From SYFY01 sp041752315 (GTDB taxonomy: Bacteria; Pseudomonadota; Gammaproteobacteria; Pseudomonadales; Azotimanducaceae), in assembly GCA_041752315.1 (NCBI GenBank), contig JBGSHJ010000066.1:124001-188000 (forward strand): a DNA stretch of 64,000 nucleotides, given 5' to 3'. The translations under genes and the position numbers were made by a program. A model generated the notes under the pieces. It had not been told where the DNA came from, did no database searches, and worked only from the letters and a program-made list of their open reading frames with translations. Position 1 is the first letter of the stretch, and every line of letters begins with the position of its first letter. Of the stretch, positions 8,221 to 16,786 are shown piece by piece.

Positions 8221-10032
8221 ATGGCTGAAGAGAGCCCGCTCGAACCGTTCAAGCGAGCGATGACTGCCACCATGCGCGCCATCGCCAGCAATGACGAGCT
8301 GGAAGTGACCTTTGGTCATGGTGCTCCTGCGGCCCGCGGAAACCACATTCGCGTACCACTGCCGTCGCTTGGAGCAACCGACGAGCAGATTTGTGCCATA
8401 CGCGGCATTGGTGATCAGTTTGCACTCAACCTGCGTTGGCATGATCAGGCGGTACACAACACTCTGGCGCCGGGTGGTGGTGGCCCCGCTCAGGAAATGT
8501 TCCAGTGGATCGAAGACGCAAGGGTAGCCTCCATTGGTGCCCTGCGCATGGAAGGTGTAGGGCGCAATCTGGATGCCAGCCTGGAAGTCCAATGCCGGCA
8601 GGCGGCGTTCGATACCATTACGACGGAAACCGAAGCGCCACTCAGTGTTGCTGTTGGGCTGCTGGTTCGCCAGGAGCTGACTGGCAGACCGCTGCCCCCG
8701 TCGGCTGAAAATGTGGTGCGCTTCTGGCGTGACTATGTCATGGAACGGGCCGGTGCAGACATCGAGGCGATGAAAGACTGTCTGTTTGACCAGAATCAGT
8801 TTGCCCGTGTCGGTCGCCGTTTGATCGCAGACCTGGGGCTTGCCGCTGATCTTGAAGATCAACAGGAAGGCGAACCCAGCGAAAACGATATCGAGACGGT
8901 CAACGAGAGCGAAGACGCCGATAGTGACACTTCCGCCGAAGACGTCGTGCTCGATGAAGACGGCGCGTCCGAAGAGTCGTCAGAGGGCGAGTCCACCATG
9001 GTGGAGATGGACGCCGACATGGATATGGATGAGCTTGGTGCCGAAGCTGACCCGGACGAAGCGCCGACGCAGGTGCCGGATGATGCCGGCAGAATTGCCG
9101 TTGATTTCAACTACCAGGCTTACACCCACGACTACGACGAGATCATCCGTGCCGAGGATCTGTGTGATCCTGACGAAATGATTCGACTGCGCGCAATGCT
9201 GGATCAGCAGTTGCTGCCTTTGCAGCACGCGACCTCCAAGCTTGCCAACCGTCTGCAACGTCGGTTGATGGCCCGCCAGAATCGCAGTTGGGAGTTTGAC
9301 CTCGAAGAAGGGATTCTCGACAGCGCCAGACTCTCCCAGGTCATTGTCGATCCCATGAACCCGCTGGCTTACAAGCAGGAAAAGGAAACCAAGTTTCGTG
9401 ACACCGTGGTCACGTTGCTGATCGACAGTTCCGGCTCCATGCGTGGCCGTTCGATCACCATTGCAGCCATGTGTGCGGACATCCTGGGTCGAACGCTGGA
9501 ACGATGCTCCGTGCGGGTTGAAATCCTCGGCTTCACGACGCGTGCGTGGCGTGGTGGGCAGTCGCGCGAAAAGTGGATCAATGCGGGAAAACCGGCAAAT
9601 CCCGGCCGATTGAACGATGTCCGACACATCATCTACAAGGCGGCTGACGATACCTGGCATCGCTGCAAGCGCAATATCGGGCTGATGATGCGTGAAGAGT
9701 TGCTCAAGGAGAACATCGACGGTGAAGCGTTGATCTGGGCGCATAACCGGATTGTTACCCGTACCGAAGATCGCAAGGTCCTGATGGTGATATCCGACGG
9801 ACTGCCGGTCGACAATTCAACGTTGCTGGTCAATCCCAGCAATTACCTTGAACAGCACCTGAAGTACGCCATCGACCAGATCGAAAATCACTCGCCGGTG
9901 GAGTTGATCGCGGTTGGCATCGGTCATGACGTCACGCATCACTACAAGCGTGCGGTCACGATCACCGATGCGGAGCAGTTGGGTGGTGCGATGACGGAAC
10001 AGCTTGCCGCACTGTTTGAAGTGCCCGTCTGA
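8221..10032 (+). CDS. cobT: CobT-like protein with C-terminal VWA domain
   Basis: The 603-residue protein matches the CobT architecture: an N-terminal domain, a very acidic low-complexity linker at about residues 211-310 (runs of Glu and Asp), and a C-terminal von Willebrand A domain. The MIDAS motif is D403-x-S405-x-S407 in LLIDSSGSMRGRS. In aerobic cobaltochelatase CobT partners CobS as the co-chaperone of CobN. The ATG at 8221 is preceded by an AGAGGG stretch and lies 28 nt after the cobS-like gene. The function outside cobalamin synthesis is not established, and nothing here supplies the CobN catalytic subunit. Confidence 0.87.
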   Translation: MAEESPLEPFKRAMTATMRAIASNDELEVTFGHGAPAARGNHIRVPLPSLGATDEQICAIRGIGDQFALNLRWHDQAVHNTLAPGGGGPAQEMFQWIEDARVASIGALRMEGVGRNLDASLEVQCRQAAFDTITTETEAPLSVAVGLLVRQELTGRPLPPSAENVVRFWRDYVMERAGADIEAMKDCLFDQNQFARVGRRLIADLGLAADLEDQQEGEPSENDIETVNESEDADSDTSAEDVVLDEDGASEESSEGESTMVEMDADMDMDELGAEADPDEAPTQVPDDAGRIAVDFNYQAYTHDYDEIIRAEDLCDPDEMIRLRAMLDQQLLPLQHATSKLANRLQRRLMARQNRSWEFDLEEGILDSARLSQVIVDPMNPLAYKQEKETKFRDTVVTLLIDSSGSMRGRSITIAAMCADILGRTLERCSVRVEILGFTTRAWRGGQSREKWINAGKPANPGRLNDVRHIIYKAADDTWHRCKRNIGLMMREELLKENIDGEALIWAHNRIVTRTEDRKVLMVISDGLPVDNSTLLVNPSNYLEQHLKYAIDQIENHSPVELIAVGIGHDVTHHYKRAVTITDAEQLGGAMTEQLAALFEVPV

Positions 10033-10072
10033 TCGAGGTGTTTCGGATCGGGAGAACATGTCCTGGTCGGAG

Positions 10073-10093
10073 GATCTCCCGGTGCAGGAGATC
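10073..10093. other. small inverted repeat between convergent genes
   Basis: GATCTCC at 10073-10079 pairs with GGAGATC at 10087-10093 around a 7-nt loop. It lies in the 85-nt gap where the cobT-like gene and the minus-strand ABM gene end. There is no T-run on either side, so it is at best a weak or Rho-assisted transcription end. Confidence 0.3.
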
Positions 10094-10117
10094 GCTCGTT
10101 CGACTCGATGATTCCTG

Positions 10118-10402
10118 TCAGCCGACCACCTGCAGACGTTGAATTTCAGGGGCACCTGCCATCAGACCCTTGAAGGATGGGCCACTGGCCTTGAAGTGGT
10201 CTGACTGACCATGCGCGGCCATGGCAGCCTCATCGGCGTACAATTCCATCACCAGATAGTTGCCATCCTTGTCCTTGCACAGCGTATAGAGGTGGTTACC
10301 TGGTTCGTTGGCACGGACCTTCGAAGCCAGATCCAGCATCACCTTCTCGAAATCGGTTTCCTTGCCCTTGGCCACATTCAGTTTTGCGATCACAGCGATC
10401 AT
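10118..10402 (-). CDS. antibiotic biosynthesis monooxygenase (ABM) domain protein
   Basis: The 94-residue protein is a single small alpha/beta ABM (dimeric alpha-beta barrel) domain. It begins MIAVIAKLNVAKGKETDFEKV and has the usual YTLCKDKDGNYLVMELYADEAAMAAH segment followed by a histidine (DHFKA). Members include quinol monooxygenases such as YgiN and many uncharacterised proteins. The length and complete fold suggest an intact gene, but the substrate is unknown. It is transcribed away from the downstream Nudix gene (10447), sharing a 44-nt intergenic region. Confidence 0.8.
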   Translation of the reverse strand: MIAVIAKLNVAKGKETDFEKVMLDLASKVRANEPGNHLYTLCKDKDGNYLVMELYADEAAMAAHGQSDHFKASGPSFKGLMAGAPEIQRLQVVG

Positions 10403-10446
10403 GTCTATCCTCCCGGTTTGTTGAACTACGGAGTCTGCCGAACCTC

Positions 10447-11001
10447 ATGCACCGGCGCAAACTGCTTGAACTGATTCAGGAATATTCGCAACGATATCGG
10501 GATGAACAGGCGTGTATCGAACGCTTTACGGCCTTTGTGCAGCGTTACGCGGAGTGCTTCCAGAATGATTGCTGGGCTGGCCATGTCACGGGTTCGGCCT
10601 GGGTAGTTGATCCTGCTGCGGGTGCAGTGCTGCTCACCCACCATCGCAAACTTGATCGCTGGTTGCAGCTCGGTGGGCACTGCGATGGTGATACGGACCC
10701 GGTGGCCGTTGCGACGCGTGAAGCGGTTGAGGAGGGCGGCATCACCGTAAGCCTGCTGAAAACGGTGATATTTGATCTTGATATCCACACGATCCCGGCT
10801 CGCAGGAACGATCCCGAGCACTCCCACTTTGATGTGCGCTTCTGCTTTCAGGCCCACTCGAGAGATTTTCAGCTATCGGCGGAATCAAAAGCGCTCGCCT
10901 GGGTGCCGATCGAGCGTTTGCAGGACTATACCGACGAAGTGTCCATGCTGCGCATGCAGCGGAAGTGGCTGGTTGGTCAAAACCATCAGACGACTGCGTG
11001 A
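10447..11001 (+). CDS. Nudix hydrolase
   Basis: The 184-residue cytoplasmic protein contains a Nudix box reading GGHCDGDTDPVAVATREAVE followed by EGG, which fits the pattern Gx5Ex7REUxEExGU except that the first Glu is Asp. A strand-rich core surrounds it. Nudix enzymes hydrolyse nucleoside-diphosphate derivatives; no substrate-specific motif is recognised here. ATG 10447 (MHRRKLLELIQEY) is preferred over an upstream in-frame start that would run into the divergent promoter region. The DUF6306-like gene starts 144 nt downstream on the same strand. Confidence 0.85.
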   Translation: MHRRKLLELIQEYSQRYRDEQACIERFTAFVQRYAECFQNDCWAGHVTGSAWVVDPAAGAVLLTHHRKLDRWLQLGGHCDGDTDPVAVATREAVEEGGITVSLLKTVIFDLDIHTIPARRNDPEHSHFDVRFCFQAHSRDFQLSAESKALAWVPIERLQDYTDEVSMLRMQRKWLVGQNHQTTA

Positions 11002-11145
11002 GTCCACTGCCATACCGCGCCAGGGTGGTTGACGCGATACGGTAGCAGTATCACGATCATCGTTATCTGCTCACCGCTGTGTGCATGCGCAGAGGACCTG
11101 GTGAGTGACACGCACCAGAATCGTTGCGAAGAGGAGATGGTTCCA

Positions 11146-11628
11146 ATGTCAGGAGATGATGACGAGCCCCGCAAGTACGCTTCATCACCCTGCTTTGCAG
11201 GCGAACTCGAAGCTCAGCCAATGCCACTCGAAGAACTGCTGTCGCGGCTCAACGTGCTGGTTGAATCGGAGCGGGCCGGTACACGCGGTCTGCTGGCGAT
11301 GGCCCACAGGAGTGAAGGCACTCCGCTCGAACCGGTTCTTCACGATATAGCGCGCGACGAAGCGCGTTTCTGCAGCATGCTGTCGCACCATGTCAGTCGG
11401 CTGGGTGGTACTCCCAGCCACGCGACTGGGGAATTTCTGGAGAAACTCCTCAAGAAGCCCACACTCGAGGCGCAGATGAGTCTGGTCGACCGGGGCCAGC
11501 GTGCCGTTGTCGAGATGGTCGACGCGATCATCCCGCGTATCGATGATCCGCAGCTGAGGCAGGACCTGATGACCATGAGGAACGAGCACGTCGTGAACCT
11601 GGCACGTGCTGCGTCGGTGAGTGAATGA
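11146..11628 (+). CDS. DUF6306-like helical protein
   Basis: The 160-residue protein has a polar N-terminus followed by a predominantly helical domain starting PLEELLSRLNVLVESERAG. It also shows HDIARDEARFCSMLSHHVSRLGG and MRNEHVVNLARA, a pattern of paired Glu, His and Asp on long helices reminiscent of ferritin-like bundles. I believe it belongs to the DUF6306 group, from memory. A metal-binding role is suggested only by the spacing of acidic and His residues. The ATG at 11146 is chosen because GAGGAG lies at 11131-11136, about 9 nt before it. Confidence 0.65.
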   Translation: MSGDDDEPRKYASSPCFAGELEAQPMPLEELLSRLNVLVESERAGTRGLLAMAHRSEGTPLEPVLHDIARDEARFCSMLSHHVSRLGGTPSHATGEFLEKLLKKPTLEAQMSLVDRGQRAVVEMVDAIIPRIDDPQLRQDLMTMRNEHVVNLARAASVSE

Positions 11629-11653
11629 CGGTTGAACGCCTGAGTGGCGCTCG

Positions 11654-12487
11654 ATGAAACGACGCTTCCACCAACTCGACGTCTTCAGCGACACACCGTT
11701 GAAGGGTAACCCACTCGCTGTGGTCCACGAGGCCGATGGCCTGAGCGACACGACCATGGCCAACTTCGCACGCTGGACCAACCTGTCGGAGACCACTTTC
11801 CTGCTGACACCTGCGGCAGCCGGTGCGGACTATCGCGTGCGCATTTTCACGCCAGGTGGCGAATTGCCCTTTGCCGGCCACCCGACGCTCGGCAGTTGCG
11901 CCGCGTGGCTGGCCGGCGGTGGTGTGCCGCAGCACGACGGATTGGTGGTGCAGGAATGTGGGGTCGGGCTTGTGCGCATCCGCCGTGACAACTCGCTGTT
12001 GGCGTTTGCCGCACCGAAGTTGCTGCGCACCGGTCCGCTGAGCGAGCCGCTGTTGGTGCAGATTGCCCGCGGCATCGGGCTGCCTCGTGATGCCATCCTG
12101 CGACACCAATGGGTGGACAACGGCCCTGGCTGGTGCGCGGTGATGCTCGACAACGGCGCCACGGTACGAAGTGTCAAGCTGGACTGGGCAGCGCTGGGGG
12201 ACCTGAAGCTCGGTCTGATCGGCGCGCAGCCCGCAGGCAGCGACACCCAGTTCGAAGTGCGCGCCTTCGTACCGACGATGGGCGTGCCGGAAGACCCGGT
12301 TACCGGCAGTCTGAACGCTGGCCTTGCGCAGTGGTTGATCGGTGAGGGGCTTGCACCATCGCGCTATGTGGCGGCGCAAGGCACGGTGTTGGGCCGTGCC
12401 GGGCGTGTTCACGTGCAGCACGATGGGACCGACTGCTGGATCGGCGGCGAGGTGGCGTTCTGCATCGAGGGCTCGGTGACGGTTTAG
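11654..12487 (+). CDS. PhzF-family isomerase/epimerase-like protein
   Basis: The 277-residue protein begins RRFHQLDVFSDTPLKGNPLAVV, the signature opening of the PhzF family. It has the conserved segment RIFTPGGELPFAGHPTLGSC at about residues 60-80 and EDPVTGSLNAGLAQWL near residue 220. The fold is a two-domain diaminopimelate-epimerase-like structure with the active-site acid in the LSETTF segment. PhzF itself isomerises DHHA in phenazine synthesis, but no phenazine genes are present and most homologues are of unknown function. It starts 25 nt after the DUF6306-like gene and may be cotranscribed with it. Confidence 0.85.
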   Translation: MKRRFHQLDVFSDTPLKGNPLAVVHEADGLSDTTMANFARWTNLSETTFLLTPAAAGADYRVRIFTPGGELPFAGHPTLGSCAAWLAGGGVPQHDGLVVQECGVGLVRIRRDNSLLAFAAPKLLRTGPLSEPLLVQIARGIGLPRDAILRHQWVDNGPGWCAVMLDNGATVRSVKLDWAALGDLKLGLIGAQPAGSDTQFEVRAFVPTMGVPEDPVTGSLNAGLAQWLIGEGLAPSRYVAAQGTVLGRAGRVHVQHDGTDCWIGGEVAFCIEGSVTV

Positions 12488-12539
12488 TCACTGGCAGGAG
12501 TTCAAGGTTTCGACGACCTCCTCATCGTTGCTGCTGCGA

Positions 12540-12851
12540 ATGGAAGGCGCGATAGGCCAATACATACACGCGCTGCAGTATGAGCGTGGTACTACGGACA
12601 TGTTGAGTGCGTCGAGTGGGCAACACATGGTCAGTCAGCACTGACTTGCCAGACAGGAGACCGATGCCGCAGCGGCCAGGTTGATCGCGCTGCTTTCTGC
12701 CGACGGGGACGGCTGGTCGGCTGAATTGGCAGGGCTCGCTCCAGCCCTGAAAAACCAGATTGCCAGAGACGTTTTTGCACACGCATTCTCCCGCCTGTCG
12801 CGCCAGTCAATAGCGGGTTCAGGAAGGGGTCGCAGCTGGTCCGGTCGCTGA
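12540..12851 (+). pseudogene. decayed NIT-domain-like fragment with an internal stop
   Basis: Between the phzF-like gene and the monooxygenase, one frame reads from ATG 12540 as MEGAIGQYIHALQYERG, continues to a TGA at 12642-12644, and stays open in the same frame to 12849 with protein-like sequence (LARQETDAAAARLIALL then LKNQIARDVF). The pattern HALQxERG followed by a Gly/Ser turn and a helix with TDAA resembles nitrate/nitrite-sensing NIT domains. A CGA-to-TGA change would explain the stop. No ribosome site precedes 12540 and the frame stops near the start of the antisense gene's 3' end. I treat it as a remnant; it could be chance coding-like sequence. Confidence 0.4.
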
Positions 12852-14321
12852 ACGCCACGCATCAAGCAGTACCTCTGGCTGACCGGTTCCGAAGACATAT
12901 CGATCCGGTCTCACCAGAACAGCATCAGTGTGTCGATGATCCAGCCAGGTATCAAGCGCTGTTTTGAAATCTGCAATAGCCGCTCCGTTCACATCAACCA
13001 GTCGAACGTCTGCGCCGACGTTGGGGATCTTGTCACCACGATGAATCAGCCAGACCCCAGGGCCGAGCAGATCGTCCAGACGCGAGACGACCTCGGTTCC
13101 TCGCACAGGTTGCGGAAAGTACTGGCCTGCAGCGGCCGAAGTGCCGAGGAGGACTCCCGCGGAGATGGGTGGGTAAGTTGGCGTAGTTGAAGGTGGCAGG
13201 CCTGCTTCGCGCGCGGCAAGCATCTGCAGATCACGAGCTGCCGCTGCGGCCGGATCCGTGATGCACACCGTTTTGCCCATCATGATGGCCATGCCGATGA
13301 TGGCCCGTACATTGGGTTCCCGTTCTGGCTGGTAGGCATCCAGTAATCCGTCTGCGCAGCCGTGTACAGCCATGGCGAGCTTCCAGGCGAGATTGGCGGC
13401 GTCGCGGATACCCGAGCACATGCCCTGTCCGGCAAACGGCGGCATCTGGTGAGCCGCATCTCCGGCCAGCAGCACACGACCGCGCCGCCAGTGTTCTGCA
13501 ACCCGCGCGTTGAACCGATAGACCGCCTTGCGTTCAAGCGTAACAGCCCCGTACACGTTCCAGGGTTCGAGCAACTTCCAGATCACCTCGTCGTTGAGCA
13601 GCGCATCGGCGGATTCGTCCGGTTTGATCATGAATTCCCAGCGATGCCGGCCGTCGCCCATGACCACACACGTGGTGGGACGTTCGGGATTGCAGATCTG
13701 CAGATTGGCAGTTGGCAATCTCGATGGATCGATGACCAGTGTGTCGATGACCAGCCACGGTTCGTCAAACTGCAAATCCTGCAATCCGATGCCCGCAGCT
13801 TGCCGCACCGGGCTGCGGGTTCCATCACAACCAATGAGATAGCGGGCGGTTAGTGAAGCTCTTCCCGAAGGAGAGGTGAATTCCACAGTTACGGAGTCTG
13901 TACTCTCGCGATACGATTCAAATCGCCAGCTGGTTCGCAGATCCACCTCCCTGGTCTGTGCAATGCGCTGTCGCAACACCTGCTCCACCGACGGCTGATG
14001 AATCATGTTGCCTGCCGGCCAGCCTCCAGGACCTGTGCGATTGGCGTTTTCGAAGCGCAGCAGCACCTGACCTTGTGCGTTGAGAAAATCATATCGCTCG
14101 GCACTGCGACTGGTTGCCATGATGTCGTCGGCAACCCCGATTGACTGAAAGATTCTCATCCCCTCGTGATCCACATGAGCTGCACGTGGCAACGGATAAA
14201 CCACCGGTTCCTTGTCGACCACGATGGTGCGGATGCCGGATCGAGCCAGCAACAAGGCAAGCGACACACCGGTAGGGCCGCCACCAACGATCAGGACATC
14301 GCAGTCGAACGCTGCTGGCAT
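12819..14321 (-). CDS. FAD-dependent aromatic monooxygenase (MhpA-like)
   Basis: The 500-residue flavoprotein is a class A hydroxylase. It has an N-terminal dinucleotide fold DVLIVGGGPTGVSLALLLA at residues 8-26 and a second FAD motif LLAGDAAHQMPPFAGQGMCS near residue 285, followed by GIRDAANLAWKLA. Resemblance is to 3-(3-hydroxyphenyl)propionate hydroxylases, which use NAD(P)H and O2 to hydroxylate a phenolic ring before extradiol cleavage. It is the last gene of a minus-strand operon, 2 nt after the FAH-family gene and below a VOC dioxygenase and a TetR regulator, which supports a role in aromatic ring degradation. The exact substrate is unknown. Confidence 0.88.
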   Translation of the reverse strand: MPAAFDCDVLIVGGGPTGVSLALLLARSGIRTIVVDKEPVVYPLPRAAHVDHEGMRIFQSIGVADDIMATSRSAERYDFLNAQGQVLLRFENANRTGPGGWPAGNMIHQPSVEQVLRQRIAQTREVDLRTSWRFESYRESTDSVTVEFTSPSGRASLTARYLIGCDGTRSPVRQAAGIGLQDLQFDEPWLVIDTLVIDPSRLPTANLQICNPERPTTCVVMGDGRHRWEFMIKPDESADALLNDEVIWKLLEPWNVYGAVTLERKAVYRFNARVAEHWRRGRVLLAGDAAHQMPPFAGQGMCSGIRDAANLAWKLAMAVHGCADGLLDAYQPEREPNVRAIIGMAIMMGKTVCITDPAAAAARDLQMLAAREAGLPPSTTPTYPPISAGVLLGTSAAAGQYFPQPVRGTEVVSRLDDLLGPGVWLIHRGDKIPNVGADVRLVDVNGAAIADFKTALDTWLDHRHTDAVLVRPDRYVFGTGQPEVLLDAWRSATGPAATPS

Positions 14322-14323
14322 GT

Positions 14324-15163
14324 TCAGGCTTCGCTCACCATGGTCGCCTCCATGGCTCCCAGCAAATCGATTTCACTGCGCAGCACGTCTCCCGGCTTGA
14401 GAAACTGGCGTGGATTCATGGTTGCGCCAATGCCTGCAGGCGTTCCGGTAAAAATCACATCACCGGGTTCGAGCGTCATCGCCTGCGACAGATGTTCGAT
14501 CTGTGCCCACACATCGAAGACCAGATGCTCCGTGTTGGATGACTGCCGCTGTTCGCCGTTGACAAAGCATCGCAAACCGAGTGCATGGGGATTGGGGATC
14601 TCGTCCCTGGTCGTGATCCACGGGCCAATTGGCGCGTGGGTGTCGAAGGATTTGCCAAGACTCCATTGGGGGGTCTGGTGTTGCCAGCGGCGCTCAGTCA
14701 CGTCATTGCCAACACAATAGCCAAACACGTGTTCATGCGCCTGTTCGCGGCTGATGTGTTTGCCACGTTTGCCGATGATGGCGACAAGTTCGATTTCGTA
14801 GTCGACCAAGGGACCGGTCCTGGCCACGAGGATCGGGTCGAAGGGTCCGTTGATCGAAGTCACTGCCTTGGTAAACCACACCTGGTGTTCCGGTGTCGCC
14901 ATGTTGCTTTCCGCGATGTGATCCGCGTAATTGAGACCGATCGCGTACACCTTGCCGGGCCTCAGCACTGGCGCCAGCAGGTGTACGGATGACAGTGGCA
15001 GCGTGGAGTCCGTGGCGGCTGCGCGCGTGAGCTGTGTCTTGTGGTCATCCCAATCCCTGATCAGTTCGATCATCGAGCCGGGTACACTGGTCGGGATGAT
15101 CCGGTCGCCCACTACGACTCCCGTCTGTACGATCGTACCGTGTTCAAAGGTTGCCAGTTTCAT
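14324..15163 (-). CDS. fumarylacetoacetate hydrolase (FAH) family protein
   Basis: The 279-residue protein belongs to the FAH family: KVYAIGLNYADHIAES near residue 75, GPLVDYEIELVAIIGKRGKH with the metal-binding Glu pair, and the C-terminal PGDVIFTGTPAGIGATMNP. Family members hydrolyse or decarboxylate beta-diketo acids late in aromatic meta-cleavage or homogentisate pathways. The ATG at 15163 overlaps the stop of the preceding VOC dioxygenase gene by 4 nt, and a GAGGCAACAGG stretch precedes it. In this operon it would act on the ring-fission product, an inference from context rather than from specific residues. Confidence 0.88.
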   Translation of the reverse strand: MKLATFEHGTIVQTGVVVGDRIIPTSVPGSMIELIRDWDDHKTQLTRAAATDSTLPLSSVHLLAPVLRPGKVYAIGLNYADHIAESNMATPEHQVWFTKAVTSINGPFDPILVARTGPLVDYEIELVAIIGKRGKHISREQAHEHVFGYCVGNDVTERRWQHQTPQWSLGKSFDTHAPIGPWITTRDEIPNPHALGLRCFVNGEQRQSSNTEHLVFDVWAQIEHLSQAMTLEPGDVIFTGTPAGIGATMNPRQFLKPGDVLRSEIDLLGAMEATMVSEA

Positions 15164-16119
15164 GCCTGTTGCCTCCGGGTTGTCGCAACCATGGGATGTT
15201 CGGCACCCCACTGGACTGCCAGCAGTGACTGTAGTGTTGCCTTGCTGGAACCATCGTGTGCATTGAACAGATCACCATCGGTCCAGTGTTCGAGTTCATG
15301 CCCCCATGGATCTTCCCAGTAGTCGAAGATCTGGCTGCCAAGAACGTGGCGACCAACTCCCCATCGAGCCTTGCGGCCCGCAGCTTCCAAGTGCGCGTGA
15401 CCGCGCATGAGATCGTCGAAGTGGGCCACTTCAAATGCTGCATGCATGAATCTGGGTGCCTGGGGTGACTGCAGCAGGAACAGCGTGTGATGATCGGTGA
15501 GCGATGCACCCAGGTCGCAGCGCAGGAACGCGCCGATTGTTACGCCAGGCGCTGCCTCGATTGCGTCCGATGTAATGAACCCGAAGCGTGATTTGTACCA
15601 CTGCTCGGAAGTTCGAAAGTCCTTTACCCCGAGTACCGCGTGCCCGAGGCGGGCGACCGAGGCAGGGCCCGCGGTTATGCGGACTGAGGAGTGAAGCCTG
15701 GTTTTGACCGCTGCAGTGTTGAGCGGATTGCCCGCGTCAGTTGGGGTGGCTGGAAACGTTGCCTGGTCACTGACCACTTCGACGGCATATCCGTCCGGAT
15801 CGGTCAGTCTGACGACATACCCTCCGCCTGGAGTCGTCAGGCGCTCCATGGGCTTTCCATCAGCGAGCGCGAGGATTTCAAGGTCTGCGACACAGCTGGC
15901 GCGAAAGCCGATCGAGGCAAATCCTGGCTCGCCGAAGGTAGTGGCGTGAATGAAAGGAGCGGGGCCCGTACCACGTGCGTAGAGCACACCATCATTGCCA
16001 AGCCAGGGCGTGAGTCCAAACTCGGTGAGGAACCTGGACATTTCCTTCAGATCCGGTGCCGTGAACCGGACGTGTGAGATGTCCTGAACCTTTGTATGAC
16101 TCAAGGGGATGTGGCTCAT
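15160..16119 (-). CDS. VOC-family extradiol-type dioxygenase
   Basis: The 319-residue protein has two vicinal-oxygen-chelate modules, at about residues 12-120 and 155-285. Candidate iron ligands are H16 (ISHVRFTAPD), the histidine of LGHAVLGVKDF in the second module, and the glutamate in HELEHWTDGD near the C-terminus. H of RFMHAAFEVAHF also fits the active-site pattern. The arrangement resembles 2,3-dihydroxybiphenyl or catechol extradiol dioxygenases, which open the ring next to two hydroxyls. It overlaps the TetR gene and the FAH gene by 4 nt each. The exact catechol is not predictable. Confidence 0.83.
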   Translation of the reverse strand: MSHIPLSHTKVQDISHVRFTAPDLKEMSRFLTEFGLTPWLGNDGVLYARGTGPAPFIHATTFGEPGFASIGFRASCVADLEILALADGKPMERLTTPGGGYVVRLTDPDGYAVEVVSDQATFPATPTDAGNPLNTAAVKTRLHSSVRITAGPASVARLGHAVLGVKDFRTSEQWYKSRFGFITSDAIEAAPGVTIGAFLRCDLGASLTDHHTLFLLQSPQAPRFMHAAFEVAHFDDLMRGHAHLEAAGRKARWGVGRHVLGSQIFDYWEDPWGHELEHWTDGDLFNAHDGSSKATLQSLLAVQWGAEHPMVATTRRQQA

Positions 16120-16769
16120 CTGGTTCTTGATCTCCTGGTGGATTTGCTGCCTTGTACAAGAGAAGGTGGTTCGATGATCGAGATGTTGTGCGCTTCATCC
16201 GGATCCAGGCCCAGCGCCCTGAGGATGAGTTCAGCAATCTGTTCACCCGCCTCTCGCCAGGTCTGTCGACCGAACAGTACAGATTGCATGGCTGCCAGGG
16301 TCGCACCCCCGACCAGGGACAGGATGGAAGGCAGCGATTCGGCTGCAACGCTGAATCGACCTGTCTGGATGCCTCGGCTGATATCGAGCGAAGGTGGTTC
16401 ATCCATCAGTTTCCGCATCGTGTCGTCATTGCGGGCAAACCTGACCACAAACCGCCCCCACCAGGGGTCCTCGTGTGCATGCCGTATGAACATTCGAATC
16501 CCGTTGGCAAGGCGCTGTGCAGGGTCTTCGAGGTGGGTCATGCGCTCGCCAATCTGCAGGTGCATGTCATGAAGCACGCGCGAGGCTACTTCGTCGAAAA
16601 GCGTTTCGGGTTCGGGAATGTTGTTGTAGATCGTTCCACGTGCGACGCCGGCAGCACCTGCAAGCTCGCTGATGGAAATTTCCTGTGCGCCGCGTTCGGC
16701 GAACAACCGAATTGCGGCGTCGTGGATTTTGAGGACCGCCGGACTACTCGCAGGCATACGGGTGTTCAT
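16116..16769 (-). CDS. TetR-family transcriptional regulator
   Basis: The 217-residue protein has an N-terminal TetR helix-turn-helix (IHDAAIRLFAERGAQEISIS through ELAGAAGVARGTIYNN at residues 14-49) and a variable ligand-binding C-terminal half. It is the first gene of the operon TetR-VOC-FAH-monooxygenase, with its stop overlapping the next start. Two palindromes lie directly upstream, one inside its own promoter, so it is very probably an autorepressor released by a pathway substrate. The ATG at 16769 begins MNTRMPASSP and the first palindrome begins 3 nt from it. Confidence 0.9.
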   Translation of the reverse strand: MNTRMPASSPAVLKIHDAAIRLFAERGAQEISISELAGAAGVARGTIYNNIPEPETLFDEVASRVLHDMHLQIGERMTHLEDPAQRLANGIRMFIRHAHEDPWWGRFVVRFARNDDTMRKLMDEPPSLDISRGIQTGRFSVAAESLPSILSLVGGATLAAMQSVLFGRQTWREAGEQIAELILRALGLDPDEAHNISIIEPPSLVQGSKSTRRSRTR

Positions 16770-16771
16770 TT

Positions 16772-16785
16772 GAACTATGAAGTTC
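16772..16785. promoter_or_regulatory. leader-proximal inverted repeat, probable TetR half operator
   Basis: GAACT and AGTTC arms separated by ATGA lie just before the TetR start codon. The arms share the GAAC/GTTC core of the larger palindrome 3 nt further upstream, which suggests a second, weaker binding site of the same repressor. Confidence 0.5.
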
Positions 16786-16786
16786 T

